Shown here in pieces: positions 8,644-17,257 of a stretch of DNA of 64,000 nucleotides. Made by a program: the position numbers and the translations under genes. Within the stretch, counting starts at the first letter, position 1, and every line of letters begins with the position of its first letter. The DNA is from Prochlorococcus sp. HOT208_60m_813G15 (lineage in GTDB: Bacteria; Cyanobacteriota; Cyanobacteriia; PCC-6307; Cyanobiaceae): positions 18,752 through 82,751 of the forward strand of contig MWOS01000195.1 of the NCBI GenBank assembly GCA_002026165.1. Reading direction: 5' to 3'. The notes beneath the pieces were generated by a model. It was not told the DNA's origin, ran no database searches, and saw only the letters and a list, made by a program, of their open reading frames with translations.

Positions 8644-10476
8644 TTAATATAAAAAATTTAATTTAATTCCAATTCTAGGTTTCTTATCTTGAAGAAGTTG
8701 ACCAAGATCTTGAATGCCTGCGGAATTAGAATAATATAAATCCAAAGACTTTCCAGTTGAAAGAGAATATCTTAAGGCAAGAGTAGAATTGAAATCCGAG
8801 TCGTTTTTAATTGAAGTATTCATTTCGGGAATCAGCATCAAATTATTTGATAAATTTATATAACTTGATAAGCCGATCCCACCAAAACTTTCTACCCCAC
8901 TAAAAAAGTATTTGGGACTAATATTAATGGTTAACAAATCATTGCATCGAAAAGTATTCATCAATTCTGTATACATGTATCCTTGGTGATTTGAGCCTTT
9001 ATTTCTACCTAATGATGTTCTTAATGTCATCCAAAAAAGATCATCTTTTTGAGGACTAAAAATTTGTAATTTTCCTCCAAATCTATAATTAGAAGTATTT
9101 TCATTCAAATATATATTATGCAAATCAGAATTTTTTTTATTAACTAAATTATTGTTATTGAAGGATGCTGTACTTACTTCTAATTGAAAAATATTTGATA
9201 AAGAATAACCATAAGAACCAAATAAATTTCCTTTATCGTCATAATTTAAACTTATTTGACTTATACCTTTTTCAGGAAAAAGTGCATTATTAACTGTCAC
9301 GCCTCCAAAGAGTAATGCATTATTACTTTTACTAATAGGGACAAAATAAATATCCTCCAAAAAAGGTTTATATTTAGCTCCCACGTAATAAAGTGGCTTA
9401 TTATCAGAAGGGATAGTTAATAATGAGGTTGCAGGTGTAGTTCCAAAACCATTAGTAACCTTACCCTCAATCCCAATAATTGGACTGGCATCCCAGTTAA
9501 ACCCATAACTATAAATAGGTTTTCTAAGATATTTGATATCCTCATTAAAGCTATTATTTCCTGGACCAAGTAAATAAGTATAAGAACTAATTAATTGAAT
9601 ATTTTCTGAAATATTAAAATTAAGTCCTGATGCCAGGAAATAATTATTCCCATAAAAATTCTCCCCAATATTTTTTCCTCCTAATGTATTAGGAATTAAA
9701 GTTGCTCCAGGAACCAACGTTAATTTAGTTCTACTATTAAGCTCTTTTGAAAAGGGAAAAGAATATGAATATATAAACGTCTCATGTCTATCATGACCAG
9801 TATTATTATCTATTTCGTTATAAATACTTTTTTTGGAATCTGCACCGTCAGACCCACTACTTACAACCCAATACTCTAAAGAACTTGCGAAAGATAGAGA
9901 ATTATTTAAATTTTTAGATTCAAAAATCTTTTTCTTATACCCCAGGGCAATACTTGACCAATTATTAGGAATTACTTGTCCCTCAATAGATTGATAAAGA
10001 GGATCATCAGCTTCCGATAAATATATTGAAAATAATGAATCATTACTTAAACCAAAATCAAATCTAGCTGCATAATTCTGATTCCCAGTTCCTCCTGCGG
10101 CACCTCCACTAAATGACGACTTCCAATGAGTAGAAAATATAAAATCTCCATTATCCAAGAAATTGTTTAAAGGAATGTGAGGTTGTATTTGTAGAGATTC
10201 TTGATAAGTTTTTTGGTTATTATCAATTTTTTTGATCTTTTCATTATTATCCCCAAAAGTCTGCTCTAATTCTTCTTCTAAGATCTCATCATCAAAATAA
10301 CTTTCATCATTATTGTAGGATTTCCAGATAATCTTTTTAAATGGTTTAGATTTTTCTTCTACCTTTTCCCACTTAATTGAACTTAATTGAGAGGAATTTT
10401 CTTTTAATTTTTGAGCAAAAACATCCAGAAAATTTAATAGTTGACTAATTAAAAATATATAAAAAATCAACCGCAT
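8644..10476 (-). CDS. Large outer-membrane-like protein of unknown function (610 aa)
   Basis: The protein starts with a probable signal peptide (MRLIFYIFLISQLLNFLDVFAQ), continues with a charged acidic/lysine-rich linker to about residue 95, then a long region of alternating hydrophobic and polar residues with many Gly, Asn, Ser and Tyr (for example SFSGGAAGGTGNQNYAARFDFGLSN). It ends in ...GIKLNFLY, an aromatic C-terminal residue typical of beta-barrel outer membrane proteins recognised by BamA. I do not recognise a named family. It stands alone, converging with the ferredoxin gene. Most likely an envelope beta-barrel; substrate or role unknown. Confidence 0.65.
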   Translation of the reverse strand: MRLIFYIFLISQLLNFLDVFAQKLKENSSQLSSIKWEKVEEKSKPFKKIIWKSYNNDESYFDDEILEEELEQTFGDNNEKIKKIDNNQKTYQESLQIQPHIPLNNFLDNGDFIFSTHWKSSFSGGAAGGTGNQNYAARFDFGLSNDSLFSIYLSEADDPLYQSIEGQVIPNNWSSIALGYKKKIFESKNLNNSLSFASSLEYWVVSSGSDGADSKKSIYNEIDNNTGHDRHETFIYSYSFPFSKELNSRTKLTLVPGATLIPNTLGGKNIGENFYGNNYFLASGLNFNISENIQLISSYTYLLGPGNNSFNEDIKYLRKPIYSYGFNWDASPIIGIEGKVTNGFGTTPATSLLTIPSDNKPLYYVGAKYKPFLEDIYFVPISKSNNALLFGGVTVNNALFPEKGISQISLNYDDKGNLFGSYGYSLSNIFQLEVSTASFNNNNLVNKKNSDLHNIYLNENTSNYRFGGKLQIFSPQKDDLFWMTLRTSLGRNKGSNHQGYMYTELMNTFRCNDLLTINISPKYFFSGVESFGGIGLSSYINLSNNLMLIPEMNTSIKNDSDFNSTLALRYSLSTGKSLDLYYSNSAGIQDLGQLLQDKKPRIGIKLNFLY

Positions 10477-10719
10477 ATCAAACTTTTTATATTTGCCAGT
10501 CTTTTACTAATATACTCCAAAAAAACTTTACACATCAATTTAAAGATTTCCCAGTATAAATTATGCCCGCAATTAGAAATCATCCAAGTGTTTCTAAAAA
10601 GACCAGAATTTAAAATTAGTTAAACTTTTCTTCAATAATGGCTTAATAATAAACTTAAGAATTTAAATATAGTTCGAAATTTATTTTTAAATAAATAACC
10701 TTACTCCAAAAAATTTTTA

Positions 10720-11265
10720 CTAAACATGCCTAATTATCAAATAAAGAAAATAATAATAAAAAACTGAGCCTAAAAATGTATTTATTAAAATAATCTTTTT
10801 TCTTATTTTTGAAGAGGCAATAATATAGCTACCTAAAATATGAGGTAAAATTGGTAAAGATCTTATGATTAAAATATAAAAAGCTTTAAAAGTTACATTT
10901 TCAAAAAATTTTAAAAAATAATTTTTATCAATTTTTCTTAAAAAGAATGAAACTCTAGAAAATTTAAAATTAATTTTTCTCAGAATTAAAACTTGAATTA
11001 CACTTAAGATCGTTAAAACAGGCGCAAAAAATAAAATATAGTAAAAACCAAAAAGCTTTATTAGTATAAAGTCAAAAATAATTGATAAAGGAAGACCTAC
11101 AAATATCGAAATTATATTTAGAATTATTAAATATTTGTATTTAATATTATTCAGTAAAGATTCAACATCATAGTTATATTTAAATATTAGTGCCAAAAAA
11201 TAAACTACTAAATAGGTAAAAAATACTTTAAAAATTACAGATTTATAATTTAGATTTTTTTTCAC
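10720..11265 (-). CDS. VTT/DedA-like (TVP38/TMEM64) membrane protein
   Basis: The 181-aa protein is very hydrophobic, with about five transmembrane segments. The segment IIRSLPILPHILGSYIIAS near residue 135 resembles the conserved R-x-x-P-x-x-P ... G motif of the SNARE-associated Golgi (VTT/TVP38) family, and the first hydrophobic block has FGFYYILFFAPVLT in place of the usual G-x-x-F/G-x-x-x-G motif. Related proteins are lipid scramblases or flippases; here that is only inferred. It starts at an ATG following an AT-rich leader, in a 240-base gap from the outer membrane gene. Confidence 0.6.
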   Translation of the reverse strand: MKKNLNYKSVIFKVFFTYLVVYFLALIFKYNYDVESLLNNIKYKYLIILNIISIFVGLPLSIIFDFILIKLFGFYYILFFAPVLTILSVIQVLILRKINFKFSRVSFFLRKIDKNYFLKFFENVTFKAFYILIIRSLPILPHILGSYIIASSKIRKKIILINTFLGSVFYYYFLYLIIRHV

Positions 11266-11404
11266 ATATAAGAATAATTATTCCAAATAATAATCAAAAA
11301 AATATTTAAAAGAAATTATTGAAATGATTTCCTTTTTTTAAACTAAATCTTTTAATCTTAGAGTTTATTTGTTATCCCAAAACAGGGATATTTATATAAG
11401 TAAA

Positions 11405-11490
11405 CGGAGAGGGTGGGATTCGAACCCACGAATAGTTTCCTATTAAACGATTTCGAGTCGTTCGCTTTCGTCCACTCAGCCACCTCTCCG
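11405..11490 (-). tRNA. trnS: tRNA-Ser (anticodon CGA)
   Basis: On the minus strand a 7-bp acceptor stem CGGAGAG/CTCTCCG, a D arm (GGCTGAGTGG), the anticodon arm AACGA-CTCGAAA-TCGTT with anticodon CGA, a long class II variable arm and the T arm GGGTTCGAATCCC form an 86-base serine tRNA reading UCG. No CCA is encoded. Confidence 0.96.
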
Positions 11491-11554
11491 TCTGTTAACA
11501 AGTATGCACAAAAATAAAAGATAAAAATATAATCTATCTAATTTTTCTTAATTT

Positions 11555-12577
11555 TTAATCCCACCCTGCATCTTTCATTAATTGTATTGCGATAGCATTT
11601 TTTGCCCCCAGGTCTTCCACAGTTACCTTATCGGGAGTAAATTCTCCGAAGTCTTTGACAATTGGATTTTGATTAACCTCTTTTAATGGATGTTCAAAAG
11701 TTGGTGCAGCGAGACCGGTACTTCCTTTCGGAGATGCTAAATATTCAAGGAGCTTAATAGCTTCATTTTTGTTTGTGGCGTATTTAGCAACACCACCAGC
11801 ACTAATATTTACATGAGCAGGATTAGGTGTAAGAACTATTGTTTTTTTTGCATATAAAGCATCTCTTCTTCCATTCACACCTGCTAGCATTCTTGCAACA
11901 TAGTAATGATTTACTATGCCAACACCACATTTTCTTTTAGAAACTGCTCTTACGATAGAAATATCTCCTGGGAAGAAAGGTTTTGATACATTTGAAATCA
12001 TTCCATTTAGCCAATTCTTTGTAGCTTCTTCACCCTTATTGATTATTTGATTTGCTACTAAAGATTGATTATAAGGACTTTTTCTGTTTCTCAAACATAC
12101 TTTTCCTTTTAAAGAAGGGTCTGCAAGATCCGTGTAATCATTAATCTTATTTACATCTACCACCTTTGGATTAGCAACCATAACCCTAACTCTTCTTGTT
12201 AATGCGTACCATTCCTTATTAGGATCTTTTAATCCAACAGGAACATTTTTTTCTAAAGATGAAGAATCAATTTTCTGAAGCAATCCTAATTTTGCCGCGT
12301 TAGTAATTCTGGCTGCATCAACAAGCAAAATTATATCTGCTTGAGAATTTTTCCCTTCTCTTTTTAATCTTTCTGTCAGGGAGATACCAGCAGCCTCGAT
12401 TAAGCGAACTTTTATACCAGTTTCTTCTGCAAATTTTTTGTAAACAACTTTATCTGTGTTGTAATGTCTTCCTGAATAAACTTTGACTTCTTTTTCTGTT
12501 GAATTAGCAGGTATATTAACGTTTAGTAAAAATGTACACGTTAAAACTGAATAAATTAATTTTTTGAGTTTTTGCAC
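11555..12577 (-). CDS. futA: Iron(III) ABC transporter substrate-binding protein (FutA/IdiA type)
   Basis: The 340-aa protein has a signal peptide (about 27 residues, cut near ANS-TEKEV) and the FutA/IdiA start VKVYSGRHYNTDKVVYKKF. Tyrosines of the ferric-binding site are visible in YSGRHY and GIVNHYYVAR. It would bind Fe(III) in the periplasm for an ABC importer; cyanobacterial IdiA/FutA proteins may also shield photosystem II under iron stress. The permease and ATPase are not in this window. It is divergent from a PiuC-like gene, with a 102-base shared promoter region holding an imperfect palindrome. Confidence 0.93.
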   Translation of the reverse strand: MQKLKKLIYSVLTCTFLLNVNIPANSTEKEVKVYSGRHYNTDKVVYKKFAEETGIKVRLIEAAGISLTERLKREGKNSQADIILLVDAARITNAAKLGLLQKIDSSSLEKNVPVGLKDPNKEWYALTRRVRVMVANPKVVDVNKINDYTDLADPSLKGKVCLRNRKSPYNQSLVANQIINKGEEATKNWLNGMISNVSKPFFPGDISIVRAVSKRKCGVGIVNHYYVARMLAGVNGRRDALYAKKTIVLTPNPAHVNISAGGVAKYATNKNEAIKLLEYLASPKGSTGLAAPTFEHPLKEVNQNPIVKDFGEFTPDKVTVEDLGAKNAIAIQLMKDAGWD

Positions 12578-12599
12578 TTTTTCAGAATAGTATCTATGG

Positions 12600-12617
12600 T
12601 TACTTTATACATAGTAA
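12600..12617. promoter_or_regulatory. Imperfect palindrome between futA and piuC (possible iron-regulator site)
   Basis: TTACTTTATACATAGTAA matches its own reverse complement at 14 of 18 positions, with perfect TTACT/AGTAA ends. It lies 22 bases upstream of the futA start and 62 upstream of the piuC start, in the only space between two divergent iron-associated genes. A Fur-type or other operator is inferred; the sequence is not a clean canonical Fur box. Confidence 0.3.
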
Positions 12618-12679
12618 AAGCACAAGAATCCTAAAAGATATTTCCTATACATCGCCTTGTATCATTTTTTATAATCAAA

Positions 12680-13345
12680 ATGAATTATTTAACTAGCCAA
12701 CTTCTCATTCAAGAAGAAATTGAAGCATTAATTAAAAATTTAAAGAAGGAAAATAATCTTTGGGAAGATGGTAAAAAGACTGCTGGCAGTCACGCTTCAA
12801 TAGTAAAAAACAATTTGCAATTTAATAGGGAATCGGAAACATCTAAGAAACTTTCCCATTTAATCAAAAAGAAAATTCTTTCAAGCCCTTTAATCAAAAG
12901 TTTTGCCTTACCAAAAATAATTCACGGAATAATGTTTACTAAATCATTAAATAATATGCAATATGGTAGGCATATAGATAATCCATTTATGTCATCAGGA
13001 CGATCTGATTTATCTTTCACCATCTTCTTAACTGACAAAAGCTCATACGACGGGGGAGAACTCATTATTGAAGATTTGAATTCGGAAAAAGAATTCAAAC
13101 TTAATGCAGGTGAGATAATTATTTATCCAAGTACTTACTTGCATTCGGTTAAAAAGATTAAGAATGGAGAAAGATTAGTATGTGTGGGTTGGATCGAAAG
13201 TTATATAAAGTCGATCGAGGAAAGGGAATATTTATTTGATCTTGATGCTGGAGCCAAAGGTTTACTAGCTAAAAATGGGAGGTCAGATGAATTGGATTTA
13301 ATTTTCAAGTCCTATTCAAATCTCCTAAGGAGACTCGGTAATTAA
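12680..13345 (+). CDS. piuC: PiuC-like Fe(II)/2-oxoglutarate dioxygenase (PKHD-type hydroxylase)
   Basis: The 221-aa protein has the double-stranded beta-helix metal triad H98-x-D100 (GRHIDNPFM) and H155 (TYLHSVKKI), plus the 2-oxoglutarate-binding arginine region (GERLVCVGW). Its size and pattern fit the PKHD-type hydroxylase YbiX/PiuC, which is commonly found with siderophore or iron uptake genes and is iron-regulated in several bacteria. Here it is divergent from futA, supporting an iron-starvation role. The substrate is not known. Confidence 0.9.
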   Translation: MNYLTSQLLIQEEIEALIKNLKKENNLWEDGKKTAGSHASIVKNNLQFNRESETSKKLSHLIKKKILSSPLIKSFALPKIIHGIMFTKSLNNMQYGRHIDNPFMSSGRSDLSFTIFLTDKSSYDGGELIIEDLNSEKEFKLNAGEIIIYPSTYLHSVKKIKNGERLVCVGWIESYIKSIEEREYLFDLDAGAKGLLAKNGRSDELDLIFKSYSNLLRRLGN

Positions 13346-13416
13346 AGAATCATTTTATACACTAAATGGAATTATTAAAAATAATATTTAAAATAATAAT
13401 GAAATAATATTTTGAA

Positions 13417-13644
13417 ATGCCAAAAAAAAGTTCTATTGCTCTATTTATTGCCGCTACAAGCGCACTAACGATTTCATCCTCTGTTAATAGTGGGGAGAAT
13501 GATATGGGTGGCCTAAAAGAATGGAATACAGATATGGACGTTGATGCGGATTTTGTATTAGATAAAGATGCACAAAAAATAGCAGATGAAGAATCTAAAT
13601 CTAGTACCTGTATTCCTATTGGAGAAGGAGAAAATTGTTGGTAA
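13417..13644 (+). CDS. Small secreted protein with two C-terminal cysteines (75 aa)
   Basis: A probable signal peptide (PKKSSIALFIAATSALTISSSV) is followed by an acidic mature part (DMDVDADFVLDKDAQK) ending in STCIPIGEGENCW, whose two cysteines could form a disulfide. It lies 71 bases after piuC on the same strand and shares a symmetrical terminator with the converging porin gene. I do not recognise the family. A periplasmic location is likely, and the iron-gene neighbourhood is the only clue to function. Confidence 0.7.
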   Translation: MPKKSSIALFIAATSALTISSSVNSGENDMGGLKEWNTDMDVDADFVLDKDAQKIADEESKSSTCIPIGEGENCW

Positions 13645-13693
13645 AAAGTTAGAATAAACTCATTATTCAAAAAATCCCTCTTTTTTAGATCTT

Positions 13694-13730
13694 AAATAAA
13701 AAAAAACGCCCTTATTTAGGGCGTTTTTAT
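13694..13730. terminator. Bidirectional terminator between the small secreted protein and the porin
   Basis: A perfect stem ACGCCCT / AGGGCGT (13706-13712 and 13718-13724) with a TATTT loop is flanked by nine-plus A on the left and five T on the right, so it can end transcripts from both converging genes. Confidence 0.9.
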
Positions 13731-13745
13731 TATACAAATTCTTAA

Positions 13746-15029
13746 TTAGAATTTGAAAGTTGTATTTACAACATAACCTGTCATATCAACCTCTTCACCG
13801 GAGCCGTTCTTTGATGTACCACCAAAGAATGCAGGGGTTACAGTGACTGAATCATTAACTTTGTAGTCGTAATATACTTCATACAAGAATGGATCTACTG
13901 TATCATCCTCGTGTTTTTGAGGTTGACCGAAAGCAACACCTATCCTGTCATCAGCGTTAATAACATCTTGCCATGTAAGACCTACAAAATAAGCAGTTGT
14001 ATTGGAATTACCAGAAGCATCTGTTTCTGAAGTGTCATAACCTACAGAAATTGAAGGAGTAGCTGTACCAGAATTTTCTGGTCTCCACCAACCTCTTAAA
14101 CCAACGTTGGTACTACTACCATCACCAGGTCTTGCACTTCCATCATTTGTCTTGAAGTAAGAATCAGCCCAGCCATTATATTTCAAGTTCATAATTGCTG
14201 ATACAGAGTAGTTTGACTGAGTATAACCAACCTGTGTAGCCCAACTAGTTGCGCCTTCATCACCAAGAATTCCAGTTGTGGATCCGTCTTGAGTTGTGAA
14301 ATTACTACTGATTGCAAAACCATTATCTGCGTTATAAGCCCATCCTGCACCAGGACTTGTGCTTGCACCATAAGCAGCTGCGTTACCACCAAGCGTAAAC
14401 GCCTTTAATACAGACTTATAGATTGATGGAGTTGTTCCATGCATATAATAGTTTTCAATTTTTGGACCTATCCAAATAGTGTTTCTTTCACCAATTGGAG
14501 TTGAATACCAAATCTTATCAACTTGAAGATTGTCTGATTTTCCAGTTCCAGCACTTAAGTAAGTGTTGTATGGGGTTTTGATGTCAGACCAACCATCATG
14601 ATTACCTGTTTTAAGTCTTACGTAAAGATTATCATCACCAGTAAAACTTGAATTCAAGTTCATTTGGTAAGTATAATTTGCCACGATTTCACCAGTGTAT
14701 CCTTCAGAAACGCCGTCTTTGGCGCCTTCGGTATCTACACTACCTACAGTAAAGATAGCTTTACCATCTAAAGTTGTAGTATCTGAGAAACTACCAGCTT
14801 CAAATTCATTTTGTTGAGCCTCAAGGCCATCAACACGACCTTTGAGATTTGCAATATCTTCACTAACTTCGTTAATGAATGTTTTACTGTCAATCCTTGA
14901 AGAACTTTTTTGACTACGTGTGTAGTTGTTGATTTCGTCTAGGTTAACTGCGTCGGAAGCTTGAGCAGCAATTGGAGCTATTAAACTCAAAGATGCACCT
15001 GCTACCAACATTTGTTGGAAGAGTTTCAT
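13746..15029 (-). CDS. Cyanobacterial outer membrane porin (SomA/OprB-like)
   Basis: The 427-aa protein starts with a signal peptide cut near AQA-SDAVNL, then an N-terminal helical, coiled-coil-like segment (DIANLKGRVDGLEAQQNEFEAG) that follows the position of the peptidoglycan-binding SLH/linker region in cyanobacterial porins. The rest is a beta-barrel pattern ending in VVNTTFKF with a terminal phenylalanine. Compared with the 500-plus-residue Synechococcus porins it is short and lacks a full SLH domain, as usual in Prochlorococcus. Better codons than the neighbours suggest high expression. It admits small solutes through the outer membrane; specificity is not visible. Confidence 0.87.
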   Translation of the reverse strand: MKLFQQMLVAGASLSLIAPIAAQASDAVNLDEINNYTRSQKSSSRIDSKTFINEVSEDIANLKGRVDGLEAQQNEFEAGSFSDTTTLDGKAIFTVGSVDTEGAKDGVSEGYTGEIVANYTYQMNLNSSFTGDDNLYVRLKTGNHDGWSDIKTPYNTYLSAGTGKSDNLQVDKIWYSTPIGERNTIWIGPKIENYYMHGTTPSIYKSVLKAFTLGGNAAAYGASTSPGAGWAYNADNGFAISSNFTTQDGSTTGILGDEGATSWATQVGYTQSNYSVSAIMNLKYNGWADSYFKTNDGSARPGDGSSTNVGLRGWWRPENSGTATPSISVGYDTSETDASGNSNTTAYFVGLTWQDVINADDRIGVAFGQPQKHEDDTVDPFLYEVYYDYKVNDSVTVTPAFFGGTSKNGSGEEVDMTGYVVNTTFKF

Positions 15030-15166
15030 TTTACCTCACACTAAAATAACCCATTAAAAATGGGTATCTATACTGTATCGAGCGTAACAAAAAAAGAAAG
15101 AAAAATAAGTTTCAAGGCTATGTAACTTTTTATACAAATAGGCTTTTTAACTCCTTATTATCCACA

Positions 15167-16036
15167 TTATTTTTTTATTAATGGATATTTAAGAAATTCT
15201 CTTTCCTCTATCCAAGATGATGCGACTTCTCTTGCTAATTTTCTAATCTTTTCAATATATTGAGCACGATCTGTAACTGAAATAACTCCTCTCGCATCAA
15301 GTAAATTAAAGGTATGGCTACATTTAAGAACAAAATCTAGTGCAGGATAAGTTAATTTCTTATCAATTAAAGAATTTGCCTCATCTTGGTAGATTTCAAA
15401 TAATTTCCTGAGATTATCAGCACTTGATTCAGTAAAATTATAAGAGCATTGACTTTTTTCAAATTGAAGCCAAATATCGCTATATTTCAAATCTTTGTTC
15501 CAATTTAAGTCCCAGATACTTTCTTTATCCTGCAAAAACATAGCAATCCTCTCTAGTCCGTAAGTGATTTCAATTGGGATTGGATTGCAATCTATACCCC
15601 CACATTGTTGGAAATAAGTAAATTGAGTAACTTCCATTCCATCCAACCATACTTCCCAACCTACACCCCAAGCTCCAAGTGTAGGAGACTCCCAATTATC
15701 TTCCACAAATCTTATATCATGATTTCTAGGATTAATTCCAAGAGATTCTAGAGATGTCAAATATTTTTCCTGGATTCCTTCCGGAGAAGGCTTAATTATC
15801 ACTTGATATTGAAAGTAATGTTGAGCTCTATTAGGATTATCACCAAAACGTCCATCTGTAGGTCTTCTACATGGCTCTGCGTATGCAACATTCCAAGGCT
15901 CTGGTCCAATAGTTCTTAAAAAGGTATGAGGATTCATTGTCCCAGCACCCTTTTCGGTATCATATGGCTGCATAATCAAACAACCTTCTTCTGACCAAAA
16001 ATTATTTAAATTTTGAATTATATCCTGAAAAAACAT
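15167..16036 (-). CDS. glyQ: Glycyl-tRNA synthetase alpha subunit
   Basis: The 289-aa protein ([78 protein letters not shown]) is unmistakably GlyQ, the catalytic subunit of the tetrameric bacterial glycyl-tRNA synthetase. Length is normal. The beta subunit is not adjacent, as is common in cyanobacteria. Confidence 0.98.
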   Translation of the reverse strand: MFFQDIIQNLNNFWSEEGCLIMQPYDTEKGAGTMNPHTFLRTIGPEPWNVAYAEPCRRPTDGRFGDNPNRAQHYFQYQVIIKPSPEGIQEKYLTSLESLGINPRNHDIRFVEDNWESPTLGAWGVGWEVWLDGMEVTQFTYFQQCGGIDCNPIPIEITYGLERIAMFLQDKESIWDLNWNKDLKYSDIWLQFEKSQCSYNFTESSADNLRKLFEIYQDEANSLIDKKLTYPALDFVLKCSHTFNLLDARGVISVTDRAQYIEKIRKLAREVASSWIEEREFLKYPLIKK

Positions 16037-16044
16037 TAAATTAA

Positions 16045-16155
16045 AATAGTGAAAAATTAAGATCTACACCAGAAGACATAATAACAAAGCTTCATGATAA
16101 AAAATATTTTGAAATCCAAGTTATCAAAATATCATCCGATAAAAGTCGTCATTAA
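16045..16155 (+). other. Open stretch without start, possibly a coding remnant
   Basis: Between glyQ and the DUF1824 gene the plus strand is open for 36 codons before TAA and reads like protein ([21 protein letters not shown]), but no ATG, GTG or TTG opens it. It may be a decayed gene end or chance. Confidence 0.2.
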
Positions 16156-16191
16156 ATTAGATCCTTGATGAAAGAATAAATAGGAAATTAA

Positions 16192-16578
16192 TTATGTAAA
16201 AAAATCTAATGGCAATGGTCCAAAAGTATTAGATTCTTTAGCACCTTCGTCATACTGACATGTTATTAAAATTCCTTCTCCAAGACCATTTTCAGATCTT
16301 ACAAAAACATTACTAGTTTTTTGATTAGCTTTTAAAAAAACATCTCCATCAGCATGAAGGGAACCTAGATTCCCAAATTTGATTGAGGGATATTTATTAG
16401 AAATTGATTGTAATGCTTCAATAGCTTTATTATCACTAGTTGCCATTATGCCTATTGTTATCCAATCGGCATTAAAAATATTGACTTCTAGTTCCTCTAA
16501 AAGTTTTTTTCCTTGCCTATTACTTAATTGAGGTGCAGTTCTAAAATTATTTAAATCGATTAATTTATTTATTTCCAT
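16192..16578 (-). CDS. DUF1824-family protein (128 aa)
   Basis: Starting at the ATG at 16578 the product begins MEINKLIDLNNFRTAPQLS and contains the conserved LGSLHADGDVFLKANQKT and GLGEGILITCQYDEG segments of the cyanobacterial DUF1824 family, whose function is unknown. A longer reading with 25 extra residues exists but would overlap the upstream tautomerase gene in another frame, so I reject it. It is the third gene of a tight operon with a 57-aa protein and a MIF-like tautomerase. Confidence 0.78.
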   Translation of the reverse strand: MEINKLIDLNNFRTAPQLSNRQGKKLLEELEVNIFNADWITIGIMATSDNKAIEALQSISNKYPSIKFGNLGSLHADGDVFLKANQKTSNVFVRSENGLGEGILITCQYDEGAKESNTFGPLPLDFFT

Positions 16579-16600
16579 AAGCTTTATATCTATGAAATTC

Positions 16601-16933
16601 TTAACCAAATGTTCTACCATTCCAAGCCCACAACGAGGCTGGTACATCCTCAAAAGAAATATAAATCCTATCTATTGGAATCCCTATTTTATGACATACA
16701 AAATCTGATATTGGCTTGGCCATTTCTGAAGGATTTAGAGAACCTATTGCTTTGATCTCTAAAAAGCAAGAAGGTGTCTCACCATCAAAATACATTTGGC
16801 AATTATCATTTATTTTCGCCATAACAAATCTTCTTGATTTATTAGTTAAAGATGAAATAAAAATTGAAATTTCCTCGAGAAATTTAACTTTATCATTTAC
16901 TTTTACTGAAGTAGAAACATTAATAAAAGGCAT
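16601..16933 (-). CDS. MIF-like phenylpyruvate tautomerase-superfamily protein
   Basis: The 110-aa protein starts MPFINVSTSV, with the catalytic Pro2 of the tautomerase superfamily, and continues with the MIF-type pattern (SSLTNKSRRFVMAKI, FLEIKAIGSLNP, RIYISFEDVPASLWAWNGRTFG). In cyanobacteria such proteins have shown low tautomerase activity and an unclear role. It is separated from the upstream small ORF by two bases and from the DUF1824 gene by 22, so the three are probably cotranscribed. Confidence 0.85.
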   Translation of the reverse strand: MPFINVSTSVKVNDKVKFLEEISIFISSLTNKSRRFVMAKINDNCQMYFDGETPSCFLEIKAIGSLNPSEMAKPISDFVCHKIGIPIDRIYISFEDVPASLWAWNGRTFG

Positions 16934-16935
16934 TT

Positions 16936-17109
16936 TTATGCAGCAAGATAATCTTTCTTAGAATCATTTTCTAGATAAACAGTTTTATTTTTTAAATTTC
17001 TTTTTGATGAAAGATATGCCATATCGTATGAACTTATTCCGTTTTTATAAGGATCGAAAAGAGCTTTTTTATACCTGTTTTTTTTGCTCCTTTTGGACTC
17101 AATCATCAT
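16936..17109 (-). CDS. Small basic protein of 57 aa heading the MIF-DUF1824 operon
   Basis: From ATG at 17109 (a second ATG follows directly) the frame reads MMIESKRSKKNRYKKALFDP, then YKNGISSYDMAYLSSKRNLK and ends YLAA. The first third is strongly basic; no membrane segment or known motif is visible. Support for it being real: no stop over 57 codons in AT-rich DNA, a protein-like composition, and an end just two bases before the tautomerase ATG. Function unknown. Confidence 0.6.
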   Translation of the reverse strand: MMIESKRSKKNRYKKALFDPYKNGISSYDMAYLSSKRNLKNKTVYLENDSKKDYLAA

Positions 17110-17257
17110 TATTAAATCATTAATAGTAATTTAACTTTTATTGAATAGATGTCTAGTTTTTTTGAGAATTTTTAAATTATTTAATGAAAATAAATTCCTA
17201 ATACACAATTAGAATTACTTTTTACTAGATTTGCTATACATAATCTAAAGAGTTGTT

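Noticed and set aside
10563..10613. A 16-aa ORF starting MPAIRNHPS in the gap upstream of the outer membrane gene
   Set aside because: Too short and without supporting signals; probably chance.
16579..16653. A longer start for the DUF1824 gene
   Set aside because: It would overlap the tautomerase gene in another frame, and the extension (MRMYQPRCGLG...) is antiparallel-like low-conservation sequence; the ATG at 16578 leaves a clean 22-base gap.
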